Shown piece after piece: positions 55,656 to 64,000 of a stretch of DNA of 64,000 nucleotides. Made by a program: the position numbers and the translations under genes. The notes beneath the pieces were generated by a model that was not told the DNA's origin, did no database searches, and saw nothing but the letters and a program-made list of their open reading frames with translations. This DNA comes from Acidobacteriota bacterium (GTDB lineage: Bacteria; Acidobacteriota; Vicinamibacteria; Vicinamibacterales; SCN-69-37): contig JADYYY010000009.1 in the NCBI GenBank assembly GCA_020853395.1, positions 62,001 to 126,000 on the forward strand. Direction: 5' to 3'. Numbering within the stretch: the first letter of the stretch is position 1; each line of letters opens with the position of its first letter.

Positions 55656-56609
55656 GTGGATCTCGGATCGTTGCGCGGCGCGCGCTGCCTTGTCACCGGC
55701 GGCGCCGGGTTCATCGGCAGCAATCTCACCCGGGCGCTGGTCGACGCCGGCGCCCGCACGATTGTCGTCGACAACTTCTCTACCGGCCGACGAGAGCATC
55801 TGCCGGGCTCGCCGCTCGTCGACTTGATGGAGGCCGACGTCGCGACGATGCCGGAGCTCGAGGACGTGGTGGCGCAGTGCGCGTTCGTGTTCCATCTGGC
55901 TGCGCAGGTCGGCAACGTCAAGTCGATTGCCGCCCCCGTCCCCGACGCGACGGCGAACATCGTCGGGACGGTGCGGCTGCTCGACGCCTGCCGTCGGCAT
56001 CGGCCGATCAAGGTCGTCTACTCGAGCTCCTCGGCGATCTTCGGAGAGGCGCGCGAGATACCGATCGGCGAGGAACACGCGACCGATCCGGCCAGCTTCT
56101 ACGCGCTCAGCAAGCTCACCGGCGAACGGTACGCGCGCCTGGCTCACTCGCTCTGGAACGTCCCGACGGTGTGTCTGCGCTACTTCAACGTGTTCGGCCT
56201 GCCGATGGAGCACAACGAGTACACCGGCGTGATCTCGATCTTCCTCACCCGTCTGACCGCGGGCGAGCCGCTCGCCGTCTACGGCGACGGTACCCAGGTT
56301 CGCGACTTCGTCCACGTCGACGACATCGTGCAGGCCAACCTGCGGGCTGCGCTGCTTGGAGCACCAGGCACGGTGTGCAACATCGGCACCGGCGTGCCGA
56401 CGACGATCGCGGAGCTGGCGCGGGCGGTGATGCAGGCCGCCGGCCGCACCGCCCCCATCGAGCATCGTCCCGCACGCGCCGGCGAAGTGCGGCGAAGCCT
56501 CGCAGACATCACCCGCGCGCGCAGCGTGCTGGCGTTCGAACCGCAGGTAACGCTCGCGGACGGCCTGCGCGAGATGTGGCGGCGGCTCGGCGCCGGGGCG
56601 TCCAGGTGA
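55656..56609 (+). CDS. NAD-dependent sugar-nucleotide epimerase/dehydratase
   Basis: This 317-residue extended SDR has GGAGFIGSNL at residues 13-22, VVDNFSTG with the NAD-binding Asp, the catalytic YALSK and the Ser-rich SSSSAIFGE strand. It is close to UDP-glucose/UDP-N-acetylglucosamine 4-epimerases, but dehydratases of dTDP-sugars share the pattern. GTG 55656 follows AGGAGCGGAG. Its stop overlaps the GT2 start (GTGA). Confidence 0.9.
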   Translation: MDLGSLRGARCLVTGGAGFIGSNLTRALVDAGARTIVVDNFSTGRREHLPGSPLVDLMEADVATMPELEDVVAQCAFVFHLAAQVGNVKSIAAPVPDATANIVGTVRLLDACRRHRPIKVVYSSSSAIFGEAREIPIGEEHATDPASFYALSKLTGERYARLAHSLWNVPTVCLRYFNVFGLPMEHNEYTGVISIFLTRLTAGEPLAVYGDGTQVRDFVHVDDIVQANLRAALLGAPGTVCNIGTGVPTTIAELARAVMQAAGRTAPIEHRPARAGEVRRSLADITRARSVLAFEPQVTLADGLREMWRRLGAGASR

Positions 56610-57901
56610 ACGGATCCGCGGTTCGGCCCGCGATGTGGATCGCGGTGGCCGTCGAGCGGGCCGAGCATGCCGCGTGGCTCGGGCGGCTCGACTACGGCCG
56701 GGCCGGGGTGATCCCTGTGTTCATCGTCGCCGACACGCTGAGCTGGGAGCCCCCGGCGCCGCTCGCGCACGTTCGGGTCTCGTCGAGCGGCACGGCGGGG
56801 AGCGTGCCTCGGCCCGAGTTCGGGCCGTTGCTCGACGTGCTGGCGGAGCGGCAGGCCGGCGCGTGCATGGTCGTCGGCGACAGCACGTTCACGGCTCTGC
56901 TCAGAGTCGCGGCCGACGCGCTCGGCATCGGCGTCATCACGATCCTCGAGAACGAGGACGACCTGGCGGCCTTCGGCCACCGCATGAAGCCGCGACCCGA
57001 TCTGTTCCTGCTGGCGACGTCCGATCCGCCGTGGCGGGTCGTACACGATCCACGATATGGCTCGACGTTGCTGCCGGTGGGCCGGCCGGGGACGGACGGC
57101 GGCGACCACGGCGCGCACCGCCGCATCGTCGACGCGCTCGCGCACTGGTGTGCCGGCACGCTCGAACCTGCCCAGCCGGTGCTCTCGGTCATCGTGCCGG
57201 CGTACAACGAGCAGGACAACATCGGGCCGGTGTGCGACCGGCTGCTCGACGCGCTCGCCGGGTTGCCGGTGGAGATTCTGATCGTGGACGACATGAGCCG
57301 CGACGACACGTTCGCGCGCGCGGCTGCCTGCATGTGGCGATCGCCTCGCGTGCGCGCGTTCACCAAGACGCCGCCGCGCGGCATGGGCAACGCCATCCGG
57401 TTCGGGCTGGACCGCGCGCGCGCCCGGTACATCGCGGTCACGATGGGCGACGGGTCTGACGAGGTCAGCCGCCTGCCCGAGATGCTCGCGAAGGTCCGCG
57501 ACGAGGGCTTCGCGCTGGCCATCGGGTCGCGCTATCGCCATCGCCGCAACTACGAGGCCGTGCCGCGGCTCTACCGGTTCTGGAGCGCGGTGTTCCGGCT
57601 GGCGACGAGGATGCTGATCGGCGTGCGGCTGTCGGACTACACCAATGCGTTCCGCGTCTTCGATCGGCGGATCTTCGATCGGTACGGTCCGGAGAGCGGC
57701 GGCTTCGAGCTGTCGCCGGAGATCACGTTCAAGGCGTGGGCTGCCACGCGCCGGGTCGCGGAAGTCGACGTGCGCCATTTGAAGCGCGCGTCCGGCCAGA
57801 GCAGCTTCTCGTTCCTGCGGGCCGGACCGGGCTACGGCAAGATCCTGCTGAAGGCCTTCGTGCAGCGGATGACCGGCAGGTGGTTCGTGCTCGATTGGTG
57901 A
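56606..57901 (+). CDS. Family 2 glycosyltransferase with unrecognised N-terminal domain
   Basis: This 431-residue protein has two parts. Residues about 192-431 are a GT2 domain of the dolichol-phosphate-mannose-synthase type: LSVIVPAYNEQDNIG, LIVDDMSRDDT, then MGDGSDEV (the DxD position) and FRVFDRRIF. Residues about 10-170 are an alternating strand/helix domain (VIPVFIVAD, CMVVGDSTFTALLRVAADALGIGVITI) I cannot assign; it hints at a sugar-nucleotide epimerase-like Rossmann fold. No membrane helix follows. The GTG at 56606 overlaps the upstream stop; ATG 56633 is an alternative start. Confidence 0.85.
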   Translation: MNGSAVRPAMWIAVAVERAEHAAWLGRLDYGRAGVIPVFIVADTLSWEPPAPLAHVRVSSSGTAGSVPRPEFGPLLDVLAERQAGACMVVGDSTFTALLRVAADALGIGVITILENEDDLAAFGHRMKPRPDLFLLATSDPPWRVVHDPRYGSTLLPVGRPGTDGGDHGAHRRIVDALAHWCAGTLEPAQPVLSVIVPAYNEQDNIGPVCDRLLDALAGLPVEILIVDDMSRDDTFARAAACMWRSPRVRAFTKTPPRGMGNAIRFGLDRARARYIAVTMGDGSDEVSRLPEMLAKVRDEGFALAIGSRYRHRRNYEAVPRLYRFWSAVFRLATRMLIGVRLSDYTNAFRVFDRRIFDRYGPESGGFELSPEITFKAWAATRRVAEVDVRHLKRASGQSSFSFLRAGPGYGKILLKAFVQRMTGRWFVLDW

Positions 57902-58052
57902 TTCGCCTGGCGCGCCGTCGATCGACTCGCACCGGCGCGGAACGGCGCGAAGGGCCGCAAGCCAGTTGGTACACACGCGGTGAGGAGGCGCTCCTGCCGC
58001 AAGGGACGCGGGAGAAGTCCGCGGCGACGCCTCGGACCGAGGAAAGGACGCG

Positions 58053-58979
58053 ATGAAGATTCTGGTGACCGGAGGGCTCGGGGCGGTCGGCGCGCCGTTG
58101 ACCAGCACGTTGCGGGAGCAGGGCCACGAGGTGTGGGTGCTGGATCGCCCGCATCATCACGGTCTGAACGGCGGGTACTATTTCCGCACCGACGTCGGCG
58201 AGTACCGCCAGCTCGAGTCGGTGTTCGATCAGGTCCCCTTCGAGTTCGTCTACCATGCCGCCGCCGAGTTCGGCCGGATCAACGGCGAGCACTTCTACGA
58301 AACGATGTGGCGGACGAACGCGGTCGGCACGAAGAACTTGATCCGGCTCCAGGAGGCCCGCCGCTTCCGCATGGTGGTGTTCTCGAGCTCCGAGATCTAC
58401 GGTGACTACGAGGGCGTCATGACCGAAGACGTCCCGGCGCGCCATCCGATCCGACAGATGAACGATTACGCGATCTCCAAGTGGGTGAACGAGCTGCAGG
58501 TGCTAAACTCGGCGGCCGTCGAGGGGACCGAGACCGTGATCGTCCGGCTGTTCAACACGTACGGCCCGGGCGAGCCGTACAGCGACTACCGCAGCGTCAT
58601 CTGCAAGTTCATCTACTCGGCATTGCATCGGCTGCCCTACCGCGTCTACCTGAACCACCATCGCACGTCGTCGTTCATCGACGATACGGTCCGGACGCTG
58701 GCCGCCATCGCGACCAGGTTCGAGCCCGGGGCGGTGTACAACATCGCCGGTGAGCACTACCACGACATCCGGACCGTGTCCGACATGATTCTCGCGGCGG
58801 TCGGCCGGGACGATCGGCTGGTGGAATACGTCGACTACGAGGTGCACAACACGCGCGACAAGCGCACCTCCGCCGCGCGCGCCCACGCCGATCTGGGGCA
58901 TCGTGAAACCGTCGGGCTGGCCGAGGGCATCGCGCGCACGGTCGCCTGGCAGCGGGAGTACTACGATGTCCGCGACTGA
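58053..58979 (+). CDS. NAD-dependent epimerase/dehydratase (extended SDR)
   Basis: This 308-residue SDR has TGGLGAVGAPL near residues 6-16, FSSSEIYGD, YAISKWVNE as the active Tyr/Lys pair, and NTYGPGEPYSDYRSVICKF. It uses a sugar nucleotide, perhaps in the same pathway as the WecC/WecB-type enzymes. AGGAAAGG lies upstream of ATG 58053. It ends 14 bases inside the wecC-like gene. The 151 bases before it hold no gene. Confidence 0.88.
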   Translation: MKILVTGGLGAVGAPLTSTLREQGHEVWVLDRPHHHGLNGGYYFRTDVGEYRQLESVFDQVPFEFVYHAAAEFGRINGEHFYETMWRTNAVGTKNLIRLQEARRFRMVVFSSSEIYGDYEGVMTEDVPARHPIRQMNDYAISKWVNELQVLNSAAVEGTETVIVRLFNTYGPGEPYSDYRSVICKFIYSALHRLPYRVYLNHHRTSSFIDDTVRTLAAIATRFEPGAVYNIAGEHYHDIRTVSDMILAAVGRDDRLVEYVDYEVHNTRDKRTSAARAHADLGHRETVGLAEGIARTVAWQREYYDVRD

Positions 58980-60198
58980 GGCGCCGATCAGGACCGTCGC
59001 GGTCGTCGGCGCCGGCTACGTCGGCCTCCCTCTCTGTCTCCATCTCGCGCGCGCGGGATTGCGCGTCACGGCCGTCGACGTCGACGAGCGCGTCGTGCGC
59101 GAGATCGCCGAGCGGCGCGCGAAGGTCGACGAGAAAGAGGACTTCGAGACCTATTTCCGCGACCCTGACGTCCAACGTCACCTGTCGGCGTCGCGCACGC
59201 CGGTCGAGGCGGACGCCTTCGTGATTGCCGTGCCGACGCCAGTGCGGCACGACGATCACACGCCCGATCTGTCGGCGGTCGTGGCGGCCGCCGAGTCGCT
59301 CGTGCCGGTTCTCCGTCCTGGCAATCTCGTCGTCGTCGAGTCCACCATTCCACCGGACACGACGCGCGGGGTCGTCCAGCCGATTCTCGAGCGCAGCGGC
59401 CTTCGCGTCGGGCTGAACCTCTTCCTGGCCCATTGCCCGGAGCGGATCCTGCCGGGCAACATCATGGCCGAGGCGGTGTTCAACACCCGCATCGTCGGCG
59501 GGGTGGACGAGGCGTCGACCAGGCGGGCGTCGGCGCTCTTCAGCGTGTTCGTCAAGGGTGGAGTGCGGCTGACCGACGATCGGACCGCCGAGTTCGTCAA
59601 GCTCATCGAGAACTCGTTTCGCGACGTGAACGTCGCGTTCGCCAACCAGGTCGCCGTGCTCTGCGAGGAATTCGGCATCGAGCCGGGCCAAGCCATCGAG
59701 CTGGCCAACCTCCATCCACGCGTCCAGATTCTCAATCCTGGCATCGGCGTCGGCGGCCATTGCATTCCTGTCGATCCCTGGTTCCTCATCGCGGCGCGTC
59801 CCACCCAGACCGGACTGCTCAGAGCGGCACGCGAGTTGAACGACGGCATGCCGCGAAGGACGGCGGATCGCATCCGGCAGTCGGTGGCACAGGTCGATCG
59901 GCCGCGGGTCGTGTGCCTCGGCGCGACCTACAAGCCGAACGTCAAGGACCTTCGCGAGAGCCCGGCGTTGGAGGTCGTGTCGCTCTTGCGTCAGGATGGG
60001 CTGGCGCCAGAGCTGTACGATCCGCTCGTGGAGGAGTATCGCTGTGACTCGGTACTGGCGGTCGCTCGCGGCGCGGATGCGCTCGCCATCCTCGTACCGC
60101 ACGATCTCATCGTCATGGAGATCCGCTATCGCAAGCGCGAGGTGCTCGCCGCGATGCGGACACCGAACCTGCTGGCCTTCTCGCCCGGCATCCTCTAG
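58966..60198 (+). CDS. wecC: UDP-N-acetyl-D-mannosamine dehydrogenase-like nucleotide-sugar dehydrogenase
   Basis: This 410-residue UDP-glucose/GDP-mannose dehydrogenase family member has VVGAGYVGLPLCLHLA (residues about 13-28), ESTIPPDTTRG, CPERILPGNIMAEA, the catalytic Cys in GVGGHCIPVDPWF, and LGATYKPNVKDLRESPA. Of the subgroups it fits WecC best, which oxidises UDP-ManNAc to UDP-ManNAcA. The WecB-like gene 2 kb away supports that. The start is inside the previous gene, with GGGAG eight bases upstream. Confidence 0.9.
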   Translation: MSATEAPIRTVAVVGAGYVGLPLCLHLARAGLRVTAVDVDERVVREIAERRAKVDEKEDFETYFRDPDVQRHLSASRTPVEADAFVIAVPTPVRHDDHTPDLSAVVAAAESLVPVLRPGNLVVVESTIPPDTTRGVVQPILERSGLRVGLNLFLAHCPERILPGNIMAEAVFNTRIVGGVDEASTRRASALFSVFVKGGVRLTDDRTAEFVKLIENSFRDVNVAFANQVAVLCEEFGIEPGQAIELANLHPRVQILNPGIGVGGHCIPVDPWFLIAARPTQTGLLRAARELNDGMPRRTADRIRQSVAQVDRPRVVCLGATYKPNVKDLRESPALEVVSLLRQDGLAPELYDPLVEEYRCDSVLAVARGADALAILVPHDLIVMEIRYRKREVLAAMRTPNLLAFSPGIL

Positions 60199-62284
60199 CC
60201 GCCGCACGCGGCTCGCGTGCGCGGTCACCGCGTCGCTCTCGGTGCTCTCGGCGCTCGCCACCGCCGCGCCTCCGCCGGCCCAGATGCAGGCGACGCTCGT
60301 CGCCACCGGCTTCACGAAGCCGGTGGCATTCGTGCCGCATCCGACCGACGCCGCCGTGCAGATCGTGGTGCAACAGGGTGGCCTCGCGCGCGTGCTCGTG
60401 AACGGCGTCGTGCAGGCGCAGCCGTTCCTCGATCTCAGGGGCCTGATCTCGTCGGACGGCGAAAAGGGCCTGCTGGGGCTGGCGTTCGCGCCGGACTACG
60501 CGACGAGTGGCCGCGTGTTCGTCTACTTCATCAACCCCGACGGCCACAGCGTCGTCGCGCGCTACACGCGATCCGCGGCCCAGCCGCTGCGGCTCGATCC
60601 GGCGACGCGCGTCGATCTCGTGTGGCCGAGCGGCGAACGGTTCATCCGGCAGCCCTTCGCGAATCACAAGGGCGGACATCTCGCGTTCGGACCCGACGGG
60701 TTCCTCTACATCGGGCTGGGCGACGGCGGCAGCGGCAACGACCCGCTGAACCATGCCCAGAACCCGAGGTCGCTGCTCGGGAAGATGCTGCGGATCGACG
60801 TGGCCGTCAGCGAGGGACATGCGACGGGATACGTCGTGCCGGCGACCAACCCCTTCGCCGGCCGCAGCGACGTGCTCGGGGAGATCTGGGCGTTCGGTCT
60901 GCGGAATCCGTGGCGATGGAGCTTCGACGATCCGGCACGGGGCGGAACTGGTGCGCTGATCATCGGCGACGTGGGCCAGGGCGCCTGGGAGGAGATCGAC
61001 TACGAGCCGGCTGGCGCCGGCGGACGCAACTACGGCTGGCGCAACCGCGAAGGTGCGCACGACAACGTGACCACGACGCCGCCGTTCTCGCCGGCGATCG
61101 TCGACCCGATCCATGAGTATGGCCGTGGCACGGGCCAAACGGTGATCGGCGGCTACGTCTATCGCGGCACGGCGCTGGCGTCGTTGCTCGGCGGCCGATA
61201 TGTCTTCGCCGACATCGGGTCCGGACGGCTGTGGTCTCTGGGCCTGCAGATCCACGCGACGAACGAGGCCACCGTGACCGACGTCCAGGAGCACACGAAC
61301 ATGCCTGGCGCAGGTGTTCGGCCGTGGGTGAGCTTCGGAACCGACGCGCGCGGCGAGTTGTATGGCCTGACCTACGACGGTTCGCTGTTCCGATTCGATC
61401 CGTACCCGTCGTCGACCGGCCGACGAGGCGACTTCGACGGCGATGCCAAAGCCGATGTCTCGATCTACCGCCCGAACACCGGAACGTGGCACATCCTGTC
61501 GTCGGCGAGCGGCTATGCATCTGGCGCCACGTATGCCTGGGGCGTCGCAACCGATGTGCCGGTCACCGGCGACTACGACGGCGATGGGCTGGCCGATCTC
61601 GCGGTGTACCGGCCTGGGAACGGCTACTGGTACGTCCTGAAGTCCAGCACGGGCTTCAGCGGTTGGGCGTTTTACACGTGGGGCATGCCGGGAGACGTTC
61701 CCGTGCCCGCCGACTACGATGGCGACGGCCGCACCGACATCACCGTGTACCGGCCCTCGAATGGCTACTGGTACGTGCTGACGTCGCGCTCGGCCTTCAC
61801 CAGCGCTGCGTTCTACAGTTGGGGCATGCCGGGCGATTTGCCCGCGCCCGGCGATTACGATGGCGACGAGCTCGTCGACATCACCGTGTACCGCCCCTCG
61901 ACGGGCCACTGGTTCATCCTGCGGTCGAGCTCGGGCTATTCGGCGGCGAGCATCTACGCGTGGGGCCGGGCCGGCGATCTGCCGGTCGCGGGTGACTACG
62001 ACGGCGACGGCCGTGCCGACGTCGCGGTCTACCGGCCGGACGGCGGCTACTGGTTCATCCTGACGTCCGCATCGGGGTTCAGCACGTCCCGATTCTTCTC
62101 GTGGGGCGCACCGAACGACCGTCCGGTGCCCGCGGACTACGACGGAGACGGCATCGACGACATCGCGGTGTACCGCTCTTCCAACGGCGGCTGGTACGTC
62201 TTGAAATCGAGCGCCGGGTTCACCGCATCCGCCGCCTACCTCTGGGGACAGCCGGCGGACGTTCCGATACTGGCCGGGCGGTGA
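60077..62284 (+). CDS. Secreted PQQ-type sugar dehydrogenase-like protein with six FG-GAP-like repeats (start uncertain)
   Basis: The N-terminal half is a six-bladed glucose/sorbosone dehydrogenase propeller: GLLGLAFAPDY, HKGGHLAFGPDGFLYIGLGDGG, EIWAFGLRNPWRWSF. The C-terminal half has six repeats of about 47 residues (from about 61432), each with D-x-D-G-D and VYRP, e.g. DYDGDGRADVAVYRP, which resembles calcium-binding FG-GAP/VCBS blades. A perfect signal peptide (RRTRLACAVTASLSVLSALATA) begins right behind the wecC stop, but no ATG/GTG/TTG precedes it there. ATG 60077 is the nearest ATG before it and would add about 46 residues; GTG 60242 would cut the signal. It may oxidise extracellular sugars or bind polysaccharide. 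Confidence 0.75.
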   Translation: MRSPSSYRTISSSWRSAIASARCSPRCGHRTCWPSRPASSSRRTRLACAVTASLSVLSALATAAPPPAQMQATLVATGFTKPVAFVPHPTDAAVQIVVQQGGLARVLVNGVVQAQPFLDLRGLISSDGEKGLLGLAFAPDYATSGRVFVYFINPDGHSVVARYTRSAAQPLRLDPATRVDLVWPSGERFIRQPFANHKGGHLAFGPDGFLYIGLGDGGSGNDPLNHAQNPRSLLGKMLRIDVAVSEGHATGYVVPATNPFAGRSDVLGEIWAFGLRNPWRWSFDDPARGGTGALIIGDVGQGAWEEIDYEPAGAGGRNYGWRNREGAHDNVTTTPPFSPAIVDPIHEYGRGTGQTVIGGYVYRGTALASLLGGRYVFADIGSGRLWSLGLQIHATNEATVTDVQEHTNMPGAGVRPWVSFGTDARGELYGLTYDGSLFRFDPYPSSTGRRGDFDGDAKADVSIYRPNTGTWHILSSASGYASGATYAWGVATDVPVTGDYDGDGLADLAVYRPGNGYWYVLKSSTGFSGWAFYTWGMPGDVPVPADYDGDGRTDITVYRPSNGYWYVLTSRSAFTSAAFYSWGMPGDLPAPGDYDGDELVDITVYRPSTGHWFILRSSSGYSAASIYAWGRAGDLPVAGDYDGDGRADVAVYRPDGGYWFILTSASGFSTSRFFSWGAPNDRPVPADYDGDGIDDIAVYRSSNGGWYVLKSSAGFTASAAYLWGQPADVPILAGR
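61432..62281 (+). repeat. Six intragenic tandem repeats of about 141 bp
   Basis: The coding repeats for the FG-GAP-like units are also similar at DNA level (GACTACGACGGCGACGG recurs). Units start near 61432, 61573, 61714, 61855, 61996 and 62137. Divergence is moderate, so the array is not a recent amplification. Confidence 0.7.
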
Positions 62285-62320
62285 TCGAAGCGGGAGCTGA
62301 CGGGGTTGTGGGTCGCGCGA

Positions 62321-63445
62321 TCACGGCTCGCGACGATGCGCTTCGCTCGTCGCCGCCCGCTCGAGCGCGGAGACGATGCGTTCGGCGGCGTGGCCGTCGC
62401 CGTACACGGTGACGGCCCGCGCCATCGCACGGTAGGCATCGTCATCGTCCAGGAGCCTCACGGACGCGTCGACGATGCGGTCGCGATCGGTGCCGACGAT
62501 GGCTGCGACGCCTGCGGCCACGCCTTCTGGACGTTCGGTCGCGTCGCGCAATACCAGGACCGGCTTGCCAAGGCTGGGCGCTTCCTCCTGGATGCCGCCG
62601 GAATCGGTCAGCACGAAGTGCGCGCGGCGCAGGGCGTCGACGAGGTCCGGATACGGCAGCGGCTTCACGAGACGGACGTTCGAGCATCCTGAGAGCGCCC
62701 GCGTCACCTCGCCCAGCACGTTCGGATTGGGATGAACGGGAAACAGGAACTCGACGCGGTCGCGATAACGGTCCGCCAGCCACCGCAGCGCGCCGCACAC
62801 GTCGGCGAGCGGCCGGCCGAAGCTCTCGCGCCGGTGCATCGTCACGAGCACGAGCCGGCGTGTCCCCGTTTCCGGCGTAGGACCGCGGCCTCCCAATCGA
62901 TCGATGGTCCACTGCAACGCGTCGATGGCGGTGTTGCCGGTCACGAGCACCGCCTCGGGCGCGACGCCTTCGGCGAGCAGTTGCTGCCGCGCTCGCTCGG
63001 TCGGTGCGAAATGCAGATCGGCGATGCGGCCCAACAGACGGCGGTTCAGCTCCTCCGGAAACGGCGCATCCTTGGTCGTCGTGCGCAGCCCCGCTTCGAC
63101 GTGGCCCACGCGCGCGCGATGGTAGAAGGCGACGAGCCCGGCGGCGAAGGCGGACGTCGTGTCGCCCTGCACCACCACCCAGGCCGGCTGCTCGACGGCC
63201 ATGACGTCGTCGAGCGCGCCGCACAGCCTCGCCGTCAAGCCGGCCAGCGCCTGGTTGGGCCGCATCACGTCCAGATCGTGGTCGGGTGCGATGCCGAAGA
63301 GGTCGAGCAGCGGATCGAGGAGATCGCGATGCTGCGCCGTGACGCAGATGCGAGGCTCGCACCACTCCGCCGCGGCCAGCGCGCGGATCACCGGCGCCAG
63401 CTTGATCGCCTCTGGCCGCGTGCCGAACACGACGAGCACCTTCAC
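62321..63445 (-). CDS. wecB: UDP-N-acetylglucosamine 2-epimerase (non-hydrolysing)
   Basis: This 374-residue GT-B-fold epimerase has VFGTRPEAIKLAPVI (residues 6-20), VQGDTTSAFAAGLVAFYHRARVGHVEAGLRT, PFPEELNRR, VTMHRRESFG, and LTDSGGIQEEAPSLGKPVLVLR. It converts UDP-GlcNAc to UDP-ManNAc, the substrate of the WecC-type dehydrogenase. It is convergent with the sugar-dehydrogenase-like gene, 36 bases away. Confidence 0.94.
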   Translation of the reverse strand: MKVLVVFGTRPEAIKLAPVIRALAAAEWCEPRICVTAQHRDLLDPLLDLFGIAPDHDLDVMRPNQALAGLTARLCGALDDVMAVEQPAWVVVQGDTTSAFAAGLVAFYHRARVGHVEAGLRTTTKDAPFPEELNRRLLGRIADLHFAPTERARQQLLAEGVAPEAVLVTGNTAIDALQWTIDRLGGRGPTPETGTRRLVLVTMHRRESFGRPLADVCGALRWLADRYRDRVEFLFPVHPNPNVLGEVTRALSGCSNVRLVKPLPYPDLVDALRRAHFVLTDSGGIQEEAPSLGKPVLVLRDATERPEGVAAGVAAIVGTDRDRIVDASVRLLDDDDAYRAMARAVTVYGDGHAAERIVSALERAATSEAHRREP

Positions 63446-63476
63446 TGCCGCGACCTCCGCACGCGTGCCGCCACGG

Positions 63477-64000
63477 CTACGCCGGCAGGATGCGCCGAAA
63501 CAGCCCGGCGTCCGCGAAGCGGCAGCGCCAATCGTGCGCCTGCCGAAAGCGTATCGTCTCGGCCGCGTCCACCGGAGCGCGCAACGCGGCCGCAGCGGTC
63601 GCTTCGATCCCGTGATCCTCGACGAAGAACGTCAGGTCGCCGGCGCCTCGGGAACGCATCTCGCCGAACCGCGTCGTGACCACGGGAAGGCCCATCGCGC
63701 GATACGCGTAGTACTTGATGGGGTCGACCGACTCGGTGAGCGGCGAGGGCGTGAAGGGAATCAGGCCGACCGAGAATCGCTCCATGTGCTGGATCGTCGC
63801 TTCGTGCGAGCAGGCGCCGACGAGCTCCACGTTCGGCCGCAGCCCTCGAGGCGTCGTCACGCGCGGACCGATGATCCGCACGGGCGCGGCGGGATGGGCC
63901 GCGGCTAGCCGATCGACGATCGACCAATCGAACCATGAGCCGACACACCCGACGTAGCCGAACACGATCGGGCGCCGCTCGTCCGCCTGGACCGGTGGCA
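63477..64000 (-). CDS. Glycosyltransferase, GT4/GT1-like (5' end outside window)
   Basis: The frame is open to the right edge, so the N-terminus is missing; about 174 residues are visible. They form the C-terminal GT-B half: VFGYVGCVGSWFDW, VRIIGPR, VELVGACSHEA, and the donor-binding VGLIPFTPSPLTESVDPIKYYAYRAMGLPVVTT with an E-S-V-D-P-I-K-Y signature typical of this bacterial glycosyltransferase group. It presumably builds the polysaccharide exported by Wzm/Wzt. It ends 31 bases upstream of the wecB start, so the two probably share a transcript. Confidence 0.85.
   Translation of the reverse strand, partial: PPVQADERRPIVFGYVGCVGSWFDWSIVDRLAAAHPAAPVRIIGPRVTTPRGLRPNVELVGACSHEATIQHMERFSVGLIPFTPSPLTESVDPIKYYAYRAMGLPVVTTRFGEMRSRGAGDLTFFVEDHGIEATAAAALRAPVDAAETIRFRQAHDWRCRFADAGLFRRILPA

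Noticed and set aside
53258-57901. A single 1,547-codon protein spanning YfhO-like, epimerase and GT2 genes
   Set aside because: Only its last 432 codons (from 56606) match a known family; the rest is a shifted reading of the other genes.

Overview
The window is very GC-rich, densely coded DNA from a Gram-negative bacterium: it encodes heptosyltransferases, Kdo transferase, LpxK and LpxL. A PadR regulator is joined to an 862-residue duplicated FtsX/MacB-type permease with no ATPase partner. That arrangement is characteristic of Acidobacteriota, and with the base composition it suggests the Vicinamibacteria; this placement is an inference. I see no rRNA, tRNA, CRISPR array, insertion sequence or phage gene, so this is ordinary chromosome with an outer-surface bias.

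Left part (1-26.9 kb). A minus-strand operon encodes a degenerate CYTH protein, a phosphate-selective-type porin, a CYTH triphosphatase and a DASS/SLC13 anion symporter that runs off the left edge. An mgtC-like gene with its own terminator lies upstream. This looks like an uptake and hydrolysis route for a phosphate polymer or other polyanion, and is the best candidate for an undescribed system here. Next come a PilT/PilU-type ATPase, an AIM24-family protein, an alpha/beta hydrolase, an AI-2E-type permease with an extra C-terminal domain, a PPK2 kinase, an iron-permease family protein, a PilZ protein, YjbQ, an HNH endonuclease, an alcohol dehydrogenase, VOC and cupin proteins, GluQRS, an inositol-monophosphatase-like protein, a Tat-exported TIM-barrel protein, a methyltransferase, the PadR/permease pair with a clear operator, and a minus-strand catabolic unit (RidA, D-threonine aldolase-like, GntP permease, M19 dipeptidase).

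Middle part (27-45 kb). A plus-strand overlapping run (adk, sodium:solute symporter, SDR, large GT-C-like membrane protein, small membrane protein) converges on a minus-strand LPS-core operon (waaA, lpxK, lpxL, waaF, gmhB, rfaE1, rfaE2, waaC, ICMT-like). Divergent from waaA is the glycolytic block gap-pgk-tpiA followed by secG, with GC-rich palindromic repeats on both sides of tpiA.

Right part (45-64 kb). A complete oligopeptide ABC transporter (binding protein frameshifted in this sequence, two permeases, two ATPases) is followed by a surface-polysaccharide cluster: Wzm/Wzt-type exporter, YfhO-like membrane protein, two sugar-nucleotide SDR enzymes, a GT2 with an unrecognised N-terminal domain, WecC-type dehydrogenase, WecB-type epimerase, and a glycosyltransferase cut by the right edge. 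A secreted sugar-dehydrogenase-like protein with six FG-GAP-type repeats is embedded in it. Many neighbours overlap by ATGA, GTGA or TGATG, so translational coupling is the norm.
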